Positions 1 through 12,689 of a stretch of 64,000 nucleotides of DNA are shown piece after piece. The translations under genes and the position numbers were made by a program. The notes beneath the pieces were generated by a model. That model saw only the letters and a program-made list of their open reading frames with translations. It did no database searches and was not told where the DNA came from. Origin of the DNA: Cryptomeria japonica (taxonomy: Eukaryota > Streptophyta > Pinopsida > Cupressales > Cupressaceae); assembly GCF_030272615.1 (NCBI RefSeq), contig NC_081406.1:267023692-267087691 (forward strand). The letters run 5' to 3'. How positions within the stretch are numbered: position 1 is the first letter of the stretch; every line of letters begins with the position of its first letter.

Positions 1-119
1 ACCTTGGACCTTTTAAGATACCTAGGACCCCTCAAGATACCTAGGACCCCTTAATAGGACCTTTTATGACATAAGATTCCTTAGACCCATTTTCACCCCA
101 ATGCTATATATATTTAAAT

Positions 120-1545
<1,426 letters not shown>

Positions 1546-1554
1546 TTCACATAA

Positions 1555-3198
1555 TGGATGAGTTTGACATAGATGAGTTGTTAGGTCAGATAAAACCTCC
1601 ACCGCCTCCACCTCCACCCCCACCTCCACCCCCTCCACCTCCAGCTCCACCTACTCCTAAGGAGTTGATCCTCATCCTTCTATGCAGTTACTATGCCTTA
1701 CAGATAATATGCAAGGCATTGTCCATTCTGTACAGAAATTGGATGGGGAGTTTGATAGATATCGCACATTGATATATTCCATGCATGCTTATTATTTTGA
1801 TGGCCTGTCTTATAAACAGGTCAATGAGTTGAAAATAACAAAAAATGATTTGAAACGTTATTTTGTGAACCCGATAATGGGTGAGGAGAGATCTGAAAAA
1901 GTCACGTATATCTATTAGATGGTGTAGGCACCTGCAGATAGCTGCACACTTTTGGGAGCATTGGTGGATAGTATTTGACCATCCACCACACTCTAATCAT
2001 GAGAAGCTGATGTATTTTTTGAAAAAATTATGGGAAAAATTTGAATTGGGTAAAAAACCTAGTTACTTTGACATCAGATCATTTTAGGGGATAGGCCGAG
2101 GCATGCCATAGGATAGGCCAGGGGCCAAATTGAGTGATAGAGTTAAAAATCATGTGCGTGATTATCCCCTTTTTCCTCTTCCCATACTAGTTGCTCCTAC
2201 ACCCAGTCATCATCGAGCAGTTGAATCTTCTCTTGGTTCACTAACTGCCCTTTCGGGCAATTTGTTAGAGCAGTTGCACCAGGTGAGAGCTAGCCCCAAC
2301 ATAATACATGTTTGCACGAGCTGCTGGGGTATATGTACAGGTCCTCAGAGTGATTCTTCCCACAGAGGAGATTATGATCCTGTTGATGCTGATGCGGCCC
2401 ATGGTGGATACGATGATGTTGGTGAGGGTGTAGATGATGATGTCATCTCTTCATATGTTAATCTCATGTGCGCAGATGATGATCATCCTACAGAGGTACA
2501 AATTTATTTATATAATTTATAGTGCATTATTAAATTCAATATATATACACATATGAACCATAACACGAGTCAATTTTTCTGAACAGAGGAGGGTTCATAC
2601 TATGTCATGGAGGGAGCCCCATCATCTTACCTCCATACCTCGAGATGTTGGTGCCCTGTTTACGGTATGCACTTTCATCTAGATACATTAAAGTACATTT
2701 AAAATAAATAATTAAAACTTGAATTTAATAATGTGTATGATATTTTTTTTTCAATTTTGTAGGGTGTTTCGGGTAACACAAAGGTTGGCAGTTCTTCGTG
2801 CCCCGGCCCATCGATCACTAAGGCTTAGCCTCATTTACCCCTAGTACTTTTTTATCTATTAATTTTGAGTGTTTATATTCTTACTAAGTTATGTGCAAGT
2901 CCAATTCATACCTATTTTTTGCAATTGTAGGCTTTTGGGTTGTCTGATGATGCATCACGTGTACATCCTCACCCATCAGTGACTTTGGTTGCACATCAAA
3001 CACCATATGTATGCTTTTCTTCCATAAACTTCTTCTTATTATATACTTTATAATTTATGTATATACAAGTTTGATTTGTGCTTTATATATGTTGTTTAGG
3101 TTGACACCACTATCACTCTTGGTATGGCTACGAGATTGAGCCAAATGCAACCATCGACATTGACATTGTCATTTGAGGACTTGTTATTATTTTTTTAG
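1555..3198 (+). pseudogene. Decayed multi-exon gene with N-terminal poly-proline run, family not recognised
   Basis: I do not recognise this protein. It begins MDEFDIDELLGQIK, followed by a run of about 16 prolines, then shifts frame near 1675 and again near 1900. The reading continues through IAAHFWEHWWIVF and, after in-frame TAG codons near 2085 and 2109, an acidic Asp/Gly-rich segment to 2522. Three further short exons seem to follow (about 2587-2664, 2761-2826, 2931-3010) and a last one at 3100-3198, each with plausible AG/GT borders, ending FEDLLLFF. Poly-proline followed by an acidic region suggests a transposon accessory or DNA-binding partner protein. It converges on the DDE-like gene at 12690-15155, and the two would be about 1.7 kb apart without the LINE. 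That they form one two-gene element is inference. Confidence 0.4.
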
Positions 3199-4249
3199 GA
3201 CTTGTTATGTTATTTGGAATTATTAAGATATCAAGACTTGTTATGTGATTATATATATCATCAGTTGTTATGTGATTTGGTGCCCTCTAGTATGGATTTT
3301 TTGCACTTTACTTGTACAAGATATTTGTGTGTCGTGTTTTCATTCTAGGCTCACACATGCATCCTAGGTAGAAAATATTCATACTAAAATTTGTAACACA
3401 TGCACATGATATGATATTAATAAAGATCAAAGATAAAACTACTAATTATGAAAAGACATTGTAATCTTAACTAGAAGCATAGGTTGATGAAAAATATAAT
3501 AGTTATGAAATTTTATAGAAATAAAATAAAATTCAATTAACTATGAGTGGAGAAAAAATTTAACCTAGAACAATGTGACAGTTAGTTTTAAATCTTGCAT
3601 GTTCACATAAAGGTCATCAATTTTGCATAATAAAATAATAGAACAAACAATGCAATATAACTCTAAGCTTATTAAAAGAGATGAAAATGATAATTGAAAA
3701 TGTGCTAGATAAGGAATACTCAACTATTTAATGGGAATTTATTATGTGTAGAAAGATCATGACACATTGTTAACATTAAGCCAAAACTGTTTTCTAATAT
3801 ACATATAAATTAAAGGTGCACATGGCATATATGTAAATTCTTATGATAATGTTGTATCTATTGACATGGATGTAATAAAAAATAATTAATTCATTCTTGT
3901 TTTCAATCTAATTTGAATAATTACCAATGAATTTTGAACTTGTCATTGAACACAAAATCTTAAATGCTAGGTCTTTATTGGTTTAGTATAAATAGTGATG
4001 GGAAACAATTAGCCTTTAAAATTGACATTTTTGGGAGCAATAAAATTAGAATATGAAAAGATAGGATGAAGTTGTTGAATAGTGTTGCCCATTCAAAATG
4101 AGTACTATGGTGGACTTATAACATAGACTTGTTATCATTCATTAATATGTACTTATTTGTTCATGTAATTGACAAGATGAATTGATTTTACGAGAACTAG
4201 ATTAGAGTAGGACATATACATACATATATATAAACAATCATCAACTTAT
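3199..4249. other. AT-rich non-coding stretch
   Basis: No credible coding frame or RNA gene is visible. It separates the last exon of the poly-proline gene from the LINE insertion site and probably belongs to the older element into which the LINE inserted. Confidence 0.5.
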
Positions 4250-4266
4250 TTATATTGAATGAAGTT
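4250..4266. repeat. LINE target-site duplication, left copy
   Basis: Reads ttatattgaatgaagtt, identical over 17 bp to 12036-12052; flanking bases differ on both sides. It marks the 3' end of the minus-strand LINE. Confidence 0.9.
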
Positions 4267-4458
4267 TTTGATTACAGGAAAAGTAGGTTTTGAAGGGATC
4301 CTGAAACCCTTTACAAAATAATCCTAAAAGATAATAGCATTAAGCAATAAGAAAAGACAAACTACCAAAAACCCAGCACAGTTATGGGCAAAAATCAGCC
4401 AAAAAGCCCAGCAAAACCAACCACATCCAACCATAACAGAGAAGAGACAGAAAAAAAA

Positions 4459-6224
4459 TTACTTAATGTTTTTTAGGGTATTAGCCAAATTTCCACTAAT
4501 CCCTTGTAAATCTTTAATATTATCCCTAAGCTTAGGGATTTCCTTGGAAGAGGCCACACCAACTTTTTTCATGCTTGCCCTTTCTCTTTTCCCCGCACCA
4601 CTAAGAGAACTTTCCATTGTTCCTACCTCGATAGCATCCTCATCAATATATAGATCCATGATAGGTTTGGGGGAGCTGGAACCATCGAGAAACTTGGTAA
4701 TTTCCTCTAAATTCTTAGTCACAGAGGAAAGAATATCCGGAATCATTAGCAAAAAAATTTTCATAGCTATTTTTCCTTCCTCTAGATTACCAATCTGAGC
4801 TTCCAACTTCTCCACTTTTTCCTCCATTCCTTTACTCCAGTGTTCCCAGTTTATTTCAGCTTTCTTCCCTTTCTCTTCCTACTGCTTATTAGTTTTTTCT
4901 AGATTCTTTATTCCTTCATAAACCTGCCTGTCAAAATCCATACGAGCCTCAGACTTGTTTTTGAGTTTATCCAGAATTATCCCCTCTCCAACTTTATCTT
5001 GATCCCTTCTCGAATTCTCCTTGTCCTTCTCCTACTTAGTTTCCTTGTCCTTCTCCTGCTCAATTTCCATTTCCCTTTCCTCATTAATCTTGTCTTGTTC
5101 CTCCATAGGCTAGCTATTAACAATTCCAATGCTCACACTATGGGTCAAACTATTTTGATCAGAGACTTCCTTAGCTCCTCCATCCTCTTCCCCCACTTCC
5201 TCTTCCTTCCAGCTCTCCTCTCCTTCAGACTCATCAGTCTCCGTCTCACTGCCATCTTTTCCAATGTCCTCTGAACCCTTGTCCTCTTGAATTTTCTCCA
5301 TAGTAGCCTTTTTACCTTTTTTGCTTTGTGTCCCCTCATCCTTGCTAGACCCGCCTTCCTCCAGCTTCCTCTTTCCTTTCCCTGGTGACACCGACAATCT
5401 CTTATTTTCCTAGATAGCCATAATCTTGCAATGCTCATAAATGAGTAGAATAAGGATGCAATGAAGCACAAGCAAAGAAGGGTTCTTGTTGTGCTTATTC
5501 AAAGACCGCGACAAAGACCTAAAGAGGTAATAGGGAAAATAAATCCTCTTCTCATGTCTAAAATGATTTAAAAGCACAAAATGGTATGTGTGGACCCTGG
5601 TAAAATGACCCTCCATAGTAATATATTCCATAATTGCATTAAGCACACAACCCCATATTTTTTTAATATTGGAAGTATCATAATACCCCCCATAGCTTTT
5701 CCTATTTTTGCTCTCTCCTTCTCTTTAGGTGAAAAAAGCTTAAATGCATTATTAGACACTTTCAGGTCTCTAAAGAAGTTAAGAATAGAGTGGGGCATAC
5801 CTGTAACCGTCACAATGAGATTTGTATCCAGCTTAAACCTAACACCATGAATTTTGAAGGAGTTGTTTATACAGTTTTCAGTGACATTGGTTACCGCTAG
5901 GTTAACTCTACCTTTATCATAGTCAACCAACTTTTCCATAAAATTCGTCATGAATCCTTTCTCTAGCTTTGCCCAAACCTTAGGCATCTCCTTCCATGTA
6001 TAAATATTATCAGGTTCCTCTCTTCTTATATCCCCCCCCATTTTAGATTTACAATTTCTCTTCTTCTGCAACTTCAGAGCTTTCTTCCCAATGACACTCA
6101 AATTTTTGAAAATGCATACCCACAAAGTGTGCGGAGAATTAATATTCTTGATTAGGACTCTACCCTTTTGACGTGTCATCATTACCTTTCTAAATATTTG
6201 AATATTACTCATTACAATATTCAT
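4459..6224 (-). pseudogene. LINE third ORF (ORF3), about 590 codons, function unknown
   Basis: A coding frame follows RNase H with only 2 nt between the ORF2 TAA and this ATG (6224). The N-terminal half contains MGGDIRREEP, FKIHGVRFKLDTNLIVTVTG and SNNAFKLFSPKEKER, and after a frameshift near 5645, TYHFVLLNHFRHEKRIYFPYY. This resembles the domain I know from proteins annotated as putative plant transposon proteins. Then come a Lys/Ser/Glu-rich acidic linker (5397-5110) and a C-terminal coiled-coil-like segment (MEEKVEKLEAQIGNLEEGK, 4827-4459) ending TLKNIK. From 5646 to 4459 one frame runs through with several TAG stops. Plant LINEs usually end with RNase H, so this is an extra module. A homologous copy lies at 41301-44200 (+). 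Confidence 0.7.
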
Positions 6225-6226
6225 GG

Positions 6227-9200
6227 TTAATTGTGCAATCCCTCTTTCCCCATGAATCTATCCTTTTTGATAAGTTCTTTAATATTAAAATCCATATTAA
6301 ATTCCCCATTCCATATACATTGAGCTTCGGAATTTACGCCAAGGTTCGTTAACCCATCCGCAACCCAATTTTTTTCTCTAAATGCATGTTCTATAATAAT
6401 AGATTTAAAGCTAGTAATTATTTCTCTAGCTTTAAAAATAATATTTTCTATAGTCCATGAAGGCTCAATATCACCCTTGAGGCATTTAATTATGTTAAGT
6501 GAGTCTCCTTCCAACCATAGATTATTATGATTAAGATCTTTTGCAATAATCAAAGTGTTCAAAGTCGTTGATGCTTCAGCATAATGACTTGTTTGATTAC
6601 CCAAAGGGCCAACAACTACCACAAGGCAACTTCTAGCAAAATTCCTGACAATGCCCCCATAACCAGCTTTCCTTGGGTTCCCCTTAGACGCCCCATCAAA
6701 ATTGGCCTTAATCCATCCCTGAGAAGGAAAGCACCATACAAGACCATCCCTACCCTTATCCACACTGATTTTGTTAATGGATAAATTCCATCTTTCATTA
6801 AAATCTTCTTTAGCAGCTAAACCATGATCAGTTCCATTTAGACATTCAAAAACCCCCCTATAGATTTTATCCACCACCACTTCAGGGTTAGCACTTTTAT
6901 CCCTAAAATTTTTTTTGTTATGCTCCTTCCAAATATTCCATATTACATTAGGGAGAGTAAGTTTCCAAAGCTCAACATTCTTAGAATTAGAAGAAGGACA
7001 ATACTATTGCTGCGAGAACTCTTCCAAAGAGTTCAAGAAAACCCAACTCAACTTCCACCTACTAAAAATAATATTCCAGATTTCCTGACTGAAAATACAC
7101 TGGTAGAGGATATGACAAAAAGACTCCTCCTCTTTGCAACAAAGAGAACACCTATTAGGAAAAATAAATCCACGCTCATGGAGATTATCAAGAGTTAACA
7201 CCTTATTTTGGATAAAAATCCAAAAGAAGATATTAATTTTGGGCGTCAACTTCTTTATCCACACTTTAGCCCACAAAGGGATCTCGTTCAGAACTTTGTT
7301 GTGGATAGAAACTGTAGAAGACACAAAATATTTCCCATCCAAATTTTCCCTCCAAACCAGACAATCCTCAACGTTGTCCATAAAATTTTTAGAAGAAAGC
7401 AAAATATCTAGAAATTTTAATCCCAGACAAAGCTGGCTGAACTCAATCCACTTCCCATTTCTCCATTAGTCTCTAACAAAGACTCCATACCTACTTTTGA
7501 ACCAGTCTTTCCATTCCTTAAGGATAGAAATTTCCTCGAGCAGTTTATCCATAAGCCATCTATCCTCCCAAAATCTAATAATTCTCCCACTCCTCAATTT
7601 CCACATTCTTCTAGCTACAACCCAATCTTTAACCGTTTGAACTACATTCCAAATTGCAGATCCTTCAACAAAGAAAGCATTTTCCATAAATTCTTCCTCA
7701 GATGGTTGCATGTAAAGGTATTTATTTTTCCAAATTAAATTCCATTCTCTTTCCTCTTCTTTCATTCTCCAAATTTGTTTAGCTAGCAAGGCATTATTCA
7801 TAGTTATGATATTCCTTAGTCCCAAACCCCCATACGCCTTAGGAGTACAAATATTATTCCAAGAAATAAGGGGGATTCTATTTTTATCTTCCACTCCCGA
7901 CCATAAATTTTTTTTTGAATTCTTTCAATTGCTTCTGCAAACTTTCTAGGGATTTTAAACAAGCTGAGGGCATAGATAGGAAAATGTTGAAGGGTATCTT
8001 TAAGCAACGTCACATTTCCCGCTTGGCTAAGGAGGGCTCCTTTCCACCCTGCCAACTTGGTATTGAATCTATCAACCAACTTCATCCATAAATTCTCTGA
8101 AGGCTTCAGACAAAGAGGGAGACCCAAATAGGTTGAAGGAAACTCAGCAATTTTGCATCCAAGGATTCTTTCTATCCTCCTTTGTCTATCCTCAGGGGTA
8201 TTGATAAAGAAAAAAGAACTCTTATCCCAATTTTTTTTTTGACCAGAAGCAGTTTCATAGGAATCCATAACACTCTTCATGTTTCTCACTTCCCTAATGC
8301 TAGCTTCTCCCATACTGATCGAATCATCAACAAACTGTTCATGAGTACAGGTTATGTTGGAAGATGAAGGTTTAAGGCCTTTGAGTTTCCCTTCTTCCAT
8401 ATTTCTCATAATAAATCTACCCAAACTTTTAGCTAAAATAGTAAACAAGATAGGAGAGATGGGATCCCCCTGTCTTAGGCCTCTAGTGCTTTTGAAGAAA
8501 CTAGAAGGGGATCCATTAATAATAACTGCAGAGGTAGAAGTTCCAGTCAATTGAGAACAAAGCTGAATCACCTTTTTCCCCAAACCCAAAAGCTTTCATA
8601 ATTCTAAAAAGCAATTGCCAATTCACTCTGTCATATGCCTTAGACATATCCAGCTTAAGAAAAAAACCCTATTTTTTAGCAGCAGTTAAAGAATGAATGT
8701 TCTCATGAACAGAAATAATAGAATCCAGAATCTATCTACCAGGGACAAAACCATTCTGCTGAGCTGAAATAATGCGGGGAAGAATATCCAGCATTCTAGA
8801 AGTAAGAACCTTAGATATAATCTTGTAAACAAAATTACAAAGGCTAATAGGTCCGAACTTATTAAATGAATCAGCTCTAGAGATCTTAGGAATAAGAACG
8901 ATAAAGGTAGCATTGAGTTATTTTAGAAGCCTCCTTGAACCAAAGAATTCTTTAACTCCATTACAAATATCACTCTCCACAATATGCCAGAAGTTCTAGA
9001 AAAACAACATAGGGAATCCACCCAGACTAGGAGATTTATCTCCATGAAAATAAAACACTGGCTCTTTGATTTCCTGACTCGAAGGGATCCAAGATAGATT
9101 TTTTTTGTCATCCTCATTTAAAATAGGAGGGATATCTTGAGCAAGAAGATCTAGATTTCTGATATCTAGTACATCCACCCCTCTCAACAGATTGCTAAAA

Positions 9201-10401
9201 AAATTCATAGCTTCCTTTCTTATTTCATTTTCATCCAATAAAATCCCCCTATTGCAGGATAATCTGGAAATCCTGTTTGCTGCCCTATGCTTAAGAGCAG
9301 TCAAGTGAAAACACTGGGTGTTTTTGTCACCTTCCTTCAAATACAATGCTCTTGATCTTTGTCTCCAAAAGGTTTCTTCATTAGAGATAATTTCATGGTA
9401 TTTAGATAGCAACCCATTTTCAACATTTCTCAAATCCTCAGAAAGCCCTTCCTCTTGGATTTTCTCTTGAACATCTTTTATATCAGTCTTAATTTGAGCT
9501 TTACTTTTAAAGATATCTCCAAAAGTCTCTTTGTTCCAGATCTTGACTTTAGCTTTAATAATGTTAAGCTTTTTGGCAACTCTGAATAAGGTCGTTCCCT
9601 CAATCTCTGAATTCCACCATTCAGCAACACAGACTTCCAACGACGGGTGGGATAACCATGCTTTTTCAAATCTAAAAGGAAAATTTCACTTAGCAGAAGT
9701 TGAATTGGTAGTGAAAGAAATAGGATAATGATTAGATCCAATCTTAATAATTGACGCCAAAGAACAGTTATACTTAGAAAGCCAATCAGGAGAAATAAGG
9801 GATCTATCTAACCTTACTTGAATAAGATCAAAAGCAGTTCTTCGATTGGTCCAAGTGTAATTTATCCCTTGGAGATCCACATCCATCAACGCTTGATCAT
9901 TAATAAAATCCATAAGATCTTGTCTACCCTCCAGTTGCAAAGGGAGGCCTCCCATATTTTCATCCTCTTTTAAACGAGTATTGAAATCTCCCATGATCAT
10001 CCATCTTTTTTCAGCAAAAATTAATCTGTCTTCAGCCAGGCTCCTCCAGAATTTAGTTCTTCCAGCTTTAGAATTAGGCACATAGACATTAGTGATAACC
10101 CATTCAAAGTTATCCTTAATATGCTCAAGAAAGACTAAGGTCCCATTGACCACTGAAGCGATTTACTTACCTATAATAGTAGTCTGATTCCAAAATATAG
10201 TTGTACCTCCCGAGGCACCCTCCGAACTGACTCCTATCACCCCATACTTTTGAATATTCTAATCCTTTCCACTTTATCCTTACACATCTTAGTTTCCTGA
10301 ATAAGTACTACATCCGATTTATTATCTCTAATAATATTATGCAACACATCCTGCTTATGTGGGGTATTCAACCCTCTAATATTCCAAGAGGTTATCTTCA
10401 T
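6227..10401 (-). pseudogene. LINE ORF2: AP-type endonuclease, reverse transcriptase, RNase H
   Basis: This is the LINE polymerase, which nicks DNA and reverse-transcribes at the nick. It starts with ATG at 10401 (MKITSWNIRGLN, QETK), overlapping the ORF1 stop. The endonuclease continues with GDFN, RLDR and SNHYPI, where the usual catalytic pattern has SDH. The reverse transcriptase shows TRGLRQGDPISPILF (about 8480) and FVDDS (about 8320), the Y/FxDD catalytic box. A Cys/His region follows near 7150. The C-terminal RNase H (6880-6227) keeps its acidic residues: FDGASKGNP, EAST, LEGDS and a HAFREKNWVADGL motif. Frameshifts occur near 10250, 8580 and 7870, and a stop interrupts FVPGR near 8735. 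It ends in TAA at 6229-6227, two bases before the ORF3 ATG. Confidence 0.9.
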
Positions 10402-11968
10402 ACTTTAACCAAGGATAAGGCTGACTCAATGGAGCTCTGTGTTCCATCAACATGATTCTTCCAACTTTCCTATTCCCTCTGATTCTTTAAGGAAGGTCTC
10501 CCCTTCTTTTTGCTCTGACTTCCAACATCTGCCCCTTTCTTATTCTTGCTTCTAATTGAGATACCTACATTGGGTCCTCCATTATTTGACTTGCCTTCTT
10601 TAGTACCGAAAAATCCTAAGATTTCCCTCAATAACCACCATTTCCAAACTTTTAGGAGGAGTTTTACATTGGGAATTCAAGATCATATTTCCATTCTGCT
10701 TCGGACTTCCATTGGTTAATAACAACAAAGGCTCAGTATCCAAGATATTATAGTCCCACGCTTCATTAAAGTCTTCCTCATTTTCTTTATTATTAGATGA
10801 AGTCGAAGCATCATCATAGGAACTCTCATCAACTTTACCTTGGATAATAGGACCAACCTTCTGATCCTCTGATTCAGATTTTTGAACCTTTTCTTCTTTC
10901 CCATGCTCTTCCTCCTTCTTGCTTTCTTTATAATTGTTAGAACAGTCACAAACACATTTTTCAATGTTACTATTCACACCCTTCTTTTCCTCATTTTCCA
11001 TCTTGGTCACTTCCTTCTTAGGGATAACCTCTAAAGGTAGTTCATCATTCTTGTCTTTCATTTACCATTTCTGCTTCAAGTTGCTATCATTTTTACTAAT
11101 CTTACTTACTCTTCTTAAGCGGGCAATATTTCACCCAATGATCTGACTTTTTACAATGAAAACAAACAAACGGGAGAGTTTCATATTCAATTGCTTGGGT
11201 CCATTTCCCTAATTTAGATAGGATCTCAATAGATTGAGGCATATCCATCATTTGATTAACATTCACACAAATACGAGCAAAAAATAACCTTGATTTAGCT
11301 GTTGTCATCAGGTCGATTGAAAGAAGTTCACCAAATGATCTCGTGATCCATTTAAAGACTTTCTCATTCTAGAATCCAGTGGAAGGCCAGGGAGATGCAT
11401 TCACACAGGCGCCGATACAAAAAAGGACTCATCTAGCGGGAGGTTAGGAGCCCATTTCTGTAAAGCCAAGGTTGACTTGTCAAACTTCCATGGCCCTTCA
11501 TAGAGTGCTTTATTCATATCTTCTTCATTTTTAAATGCAAAAGAAAAATAAAACCCTAGGCCAAGCTGCCACATCCACTTGACCTTTGAGAATCCATTTC
11601 CTCCTTATGAGATTCCTTACAACATCAATGCTAGGTCTAAAACCAACAAACCTTCCCGCTAAGGTCATAGCTAAGCCAGACATAGTGAAATTAACCAGCT
11701 TAGCAAAAACCCCTGTTGTCGGATCGAAGATATTTTTAACTTCTGAAAGACTAGATTTCACTAGAGGCTTGACTCCAAAAAGAGCAGACCATTTCTTTTC
11801 TTTACCTCTATCATGTGGGTCCCTAGTTTTGGAATCTTTCTCTTCCACCGATTTGATTGTCGTCTTGTCCCCCTCAGTACCCTAAGAAGCCTGGGGACCA
11901 GCATGATTACCAGCTCCACTCGCAGAAAGATTGCAATCCCCACGAATTCTGGCATCCCTAGATTTGAA
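10398..11968 (-). pseudogene. LINE ORF1 (DUF4283-like RNA-binding protein with zinc knuckle), frameshifted
   Basis: Plant LINE ORF1 proteins bind the element RNA. The readable N-terminal part (about 11848-11531) contains GRFVGFRPSIDVVRNLIRRKW, the DUF4283-like signature. After a shift, 11308-11102 carries a CCHC knuckle of form CFHCKKSDHWVKYC. A charged Lys/Glu/Ser-rich tail follows (11061-10600). After a further shift near 10615 the frame runs ...SLVKV and ends in TGA at 10400-10398, with one TAG before it. That stop overlaps the ORF2 start codon (ATGA). No in-frame ATG survives at the N-terminus; the frame is open back to about 11968, where a TGA lies. At least three frameshifts make it non-functional. 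Confidence 0.8.
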
Positions 11969-12035
11969 ATTTGAATTTCCCACTCACCACTCCGCTTGTC
12001 GCTCCTCTCCACCCATGTTCCTACCACTTCTTGAA

Positions 12036-12052
12036 TTATATTGAATGAAGTT
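12036..12052. repeat. LINE target-site duplication, right copy
   Basis: Exact 17-bp match to 4250-4266; it marks the 5' end of the LINE and shows that no 5' truncation needs to be assumed. Confidence 0.9.
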
Positions 12053-12689
12053 ACATCAATTGACATGAAAAAATAACTATCAAAATTAAAAACTATCATC
12101 GTCAATTAGTGAACATAGGGTCAATGTACATAATTTATTTATTTAACGAAAGTAGACAAATAAAATGTTGTTTATGAAACCAAAATTATATCAATACACA
12201 TATGTTCTTCTAGGGGTCCTGCAAAAAAAAGAATGTTCAAATGTCATTAAAAATATATATTTAAAAGTAAAGTTCAATTTACACTACAAAAAGTTAAATG
12301 TATTTTATTCAGTCTAATGTACTCACCAAGTTGTACTTGACATCTCAATACAAAAATTTCATTTTACCTATGTATGTAACAACAATATATATGTTAAAGG
12401 GACAAAGACAAAAATTTACCATAATTAAATTGAGTTCTAGGACCTTATATGGTATTACCATATAACAACAATAAAATAATTGCACTCACCTAGTATTACA
12501 ACTTTGATTAGCCAAAAGTTATAAAATGCACAAGTTCAGTGTCATCCATGTTACATAAATTTGTACTTGACACCTAAACACCAAATTAATTAGCTACATG
12601 TATAAGAATAAAGAAGACATATATACATATAGAAAGTTACATACAAAAAGTTCACACAATTAACAAAAACTTACATGCATAAATTTGAT
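12053..12689. other. AT-rich 3' flank of the DDE-like gene
   Basis: No coding or RNA signal is visible. It is the sequence between the LINE insertion and the stop codon of the minus-strand DDE-like gene, probably its 3' untranslated or flanking DNA. Confidence 0.45.

Larger units (their letters stand above)
4267..12035 (-). mobile_element. Full-length plant LINE (L1-like, RNase H-containing) with 17-bp TSD
   Basis: The element is bounded by an exact 17-bp direct repeat, ttatattgaatgaagtt, at 4250-4266 and 12036-12052. On the minus strand it carries ORF1 (DUF4283-like plus CCHC knuckle), ORF2 (endonuclease, reverse transcriptase, RNase H) and a third ORF, about 7.8 kb in total. The 3' end lacks a long poly(A): the element ends ...cctgtaatcaa directly at the TSD. 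Many frameshifts and TAG stops show that it is dead, yet the perfect TSD shows that the insertion is complete and not very old. Confidence 0.9.

Noticed and set aside
4466-5274. Plus-strand Leu-rich frames inside the LINE
   Set aside because: They are antisense shadows of the Lys/Glu-rich ORF3 linker and coiled coil.
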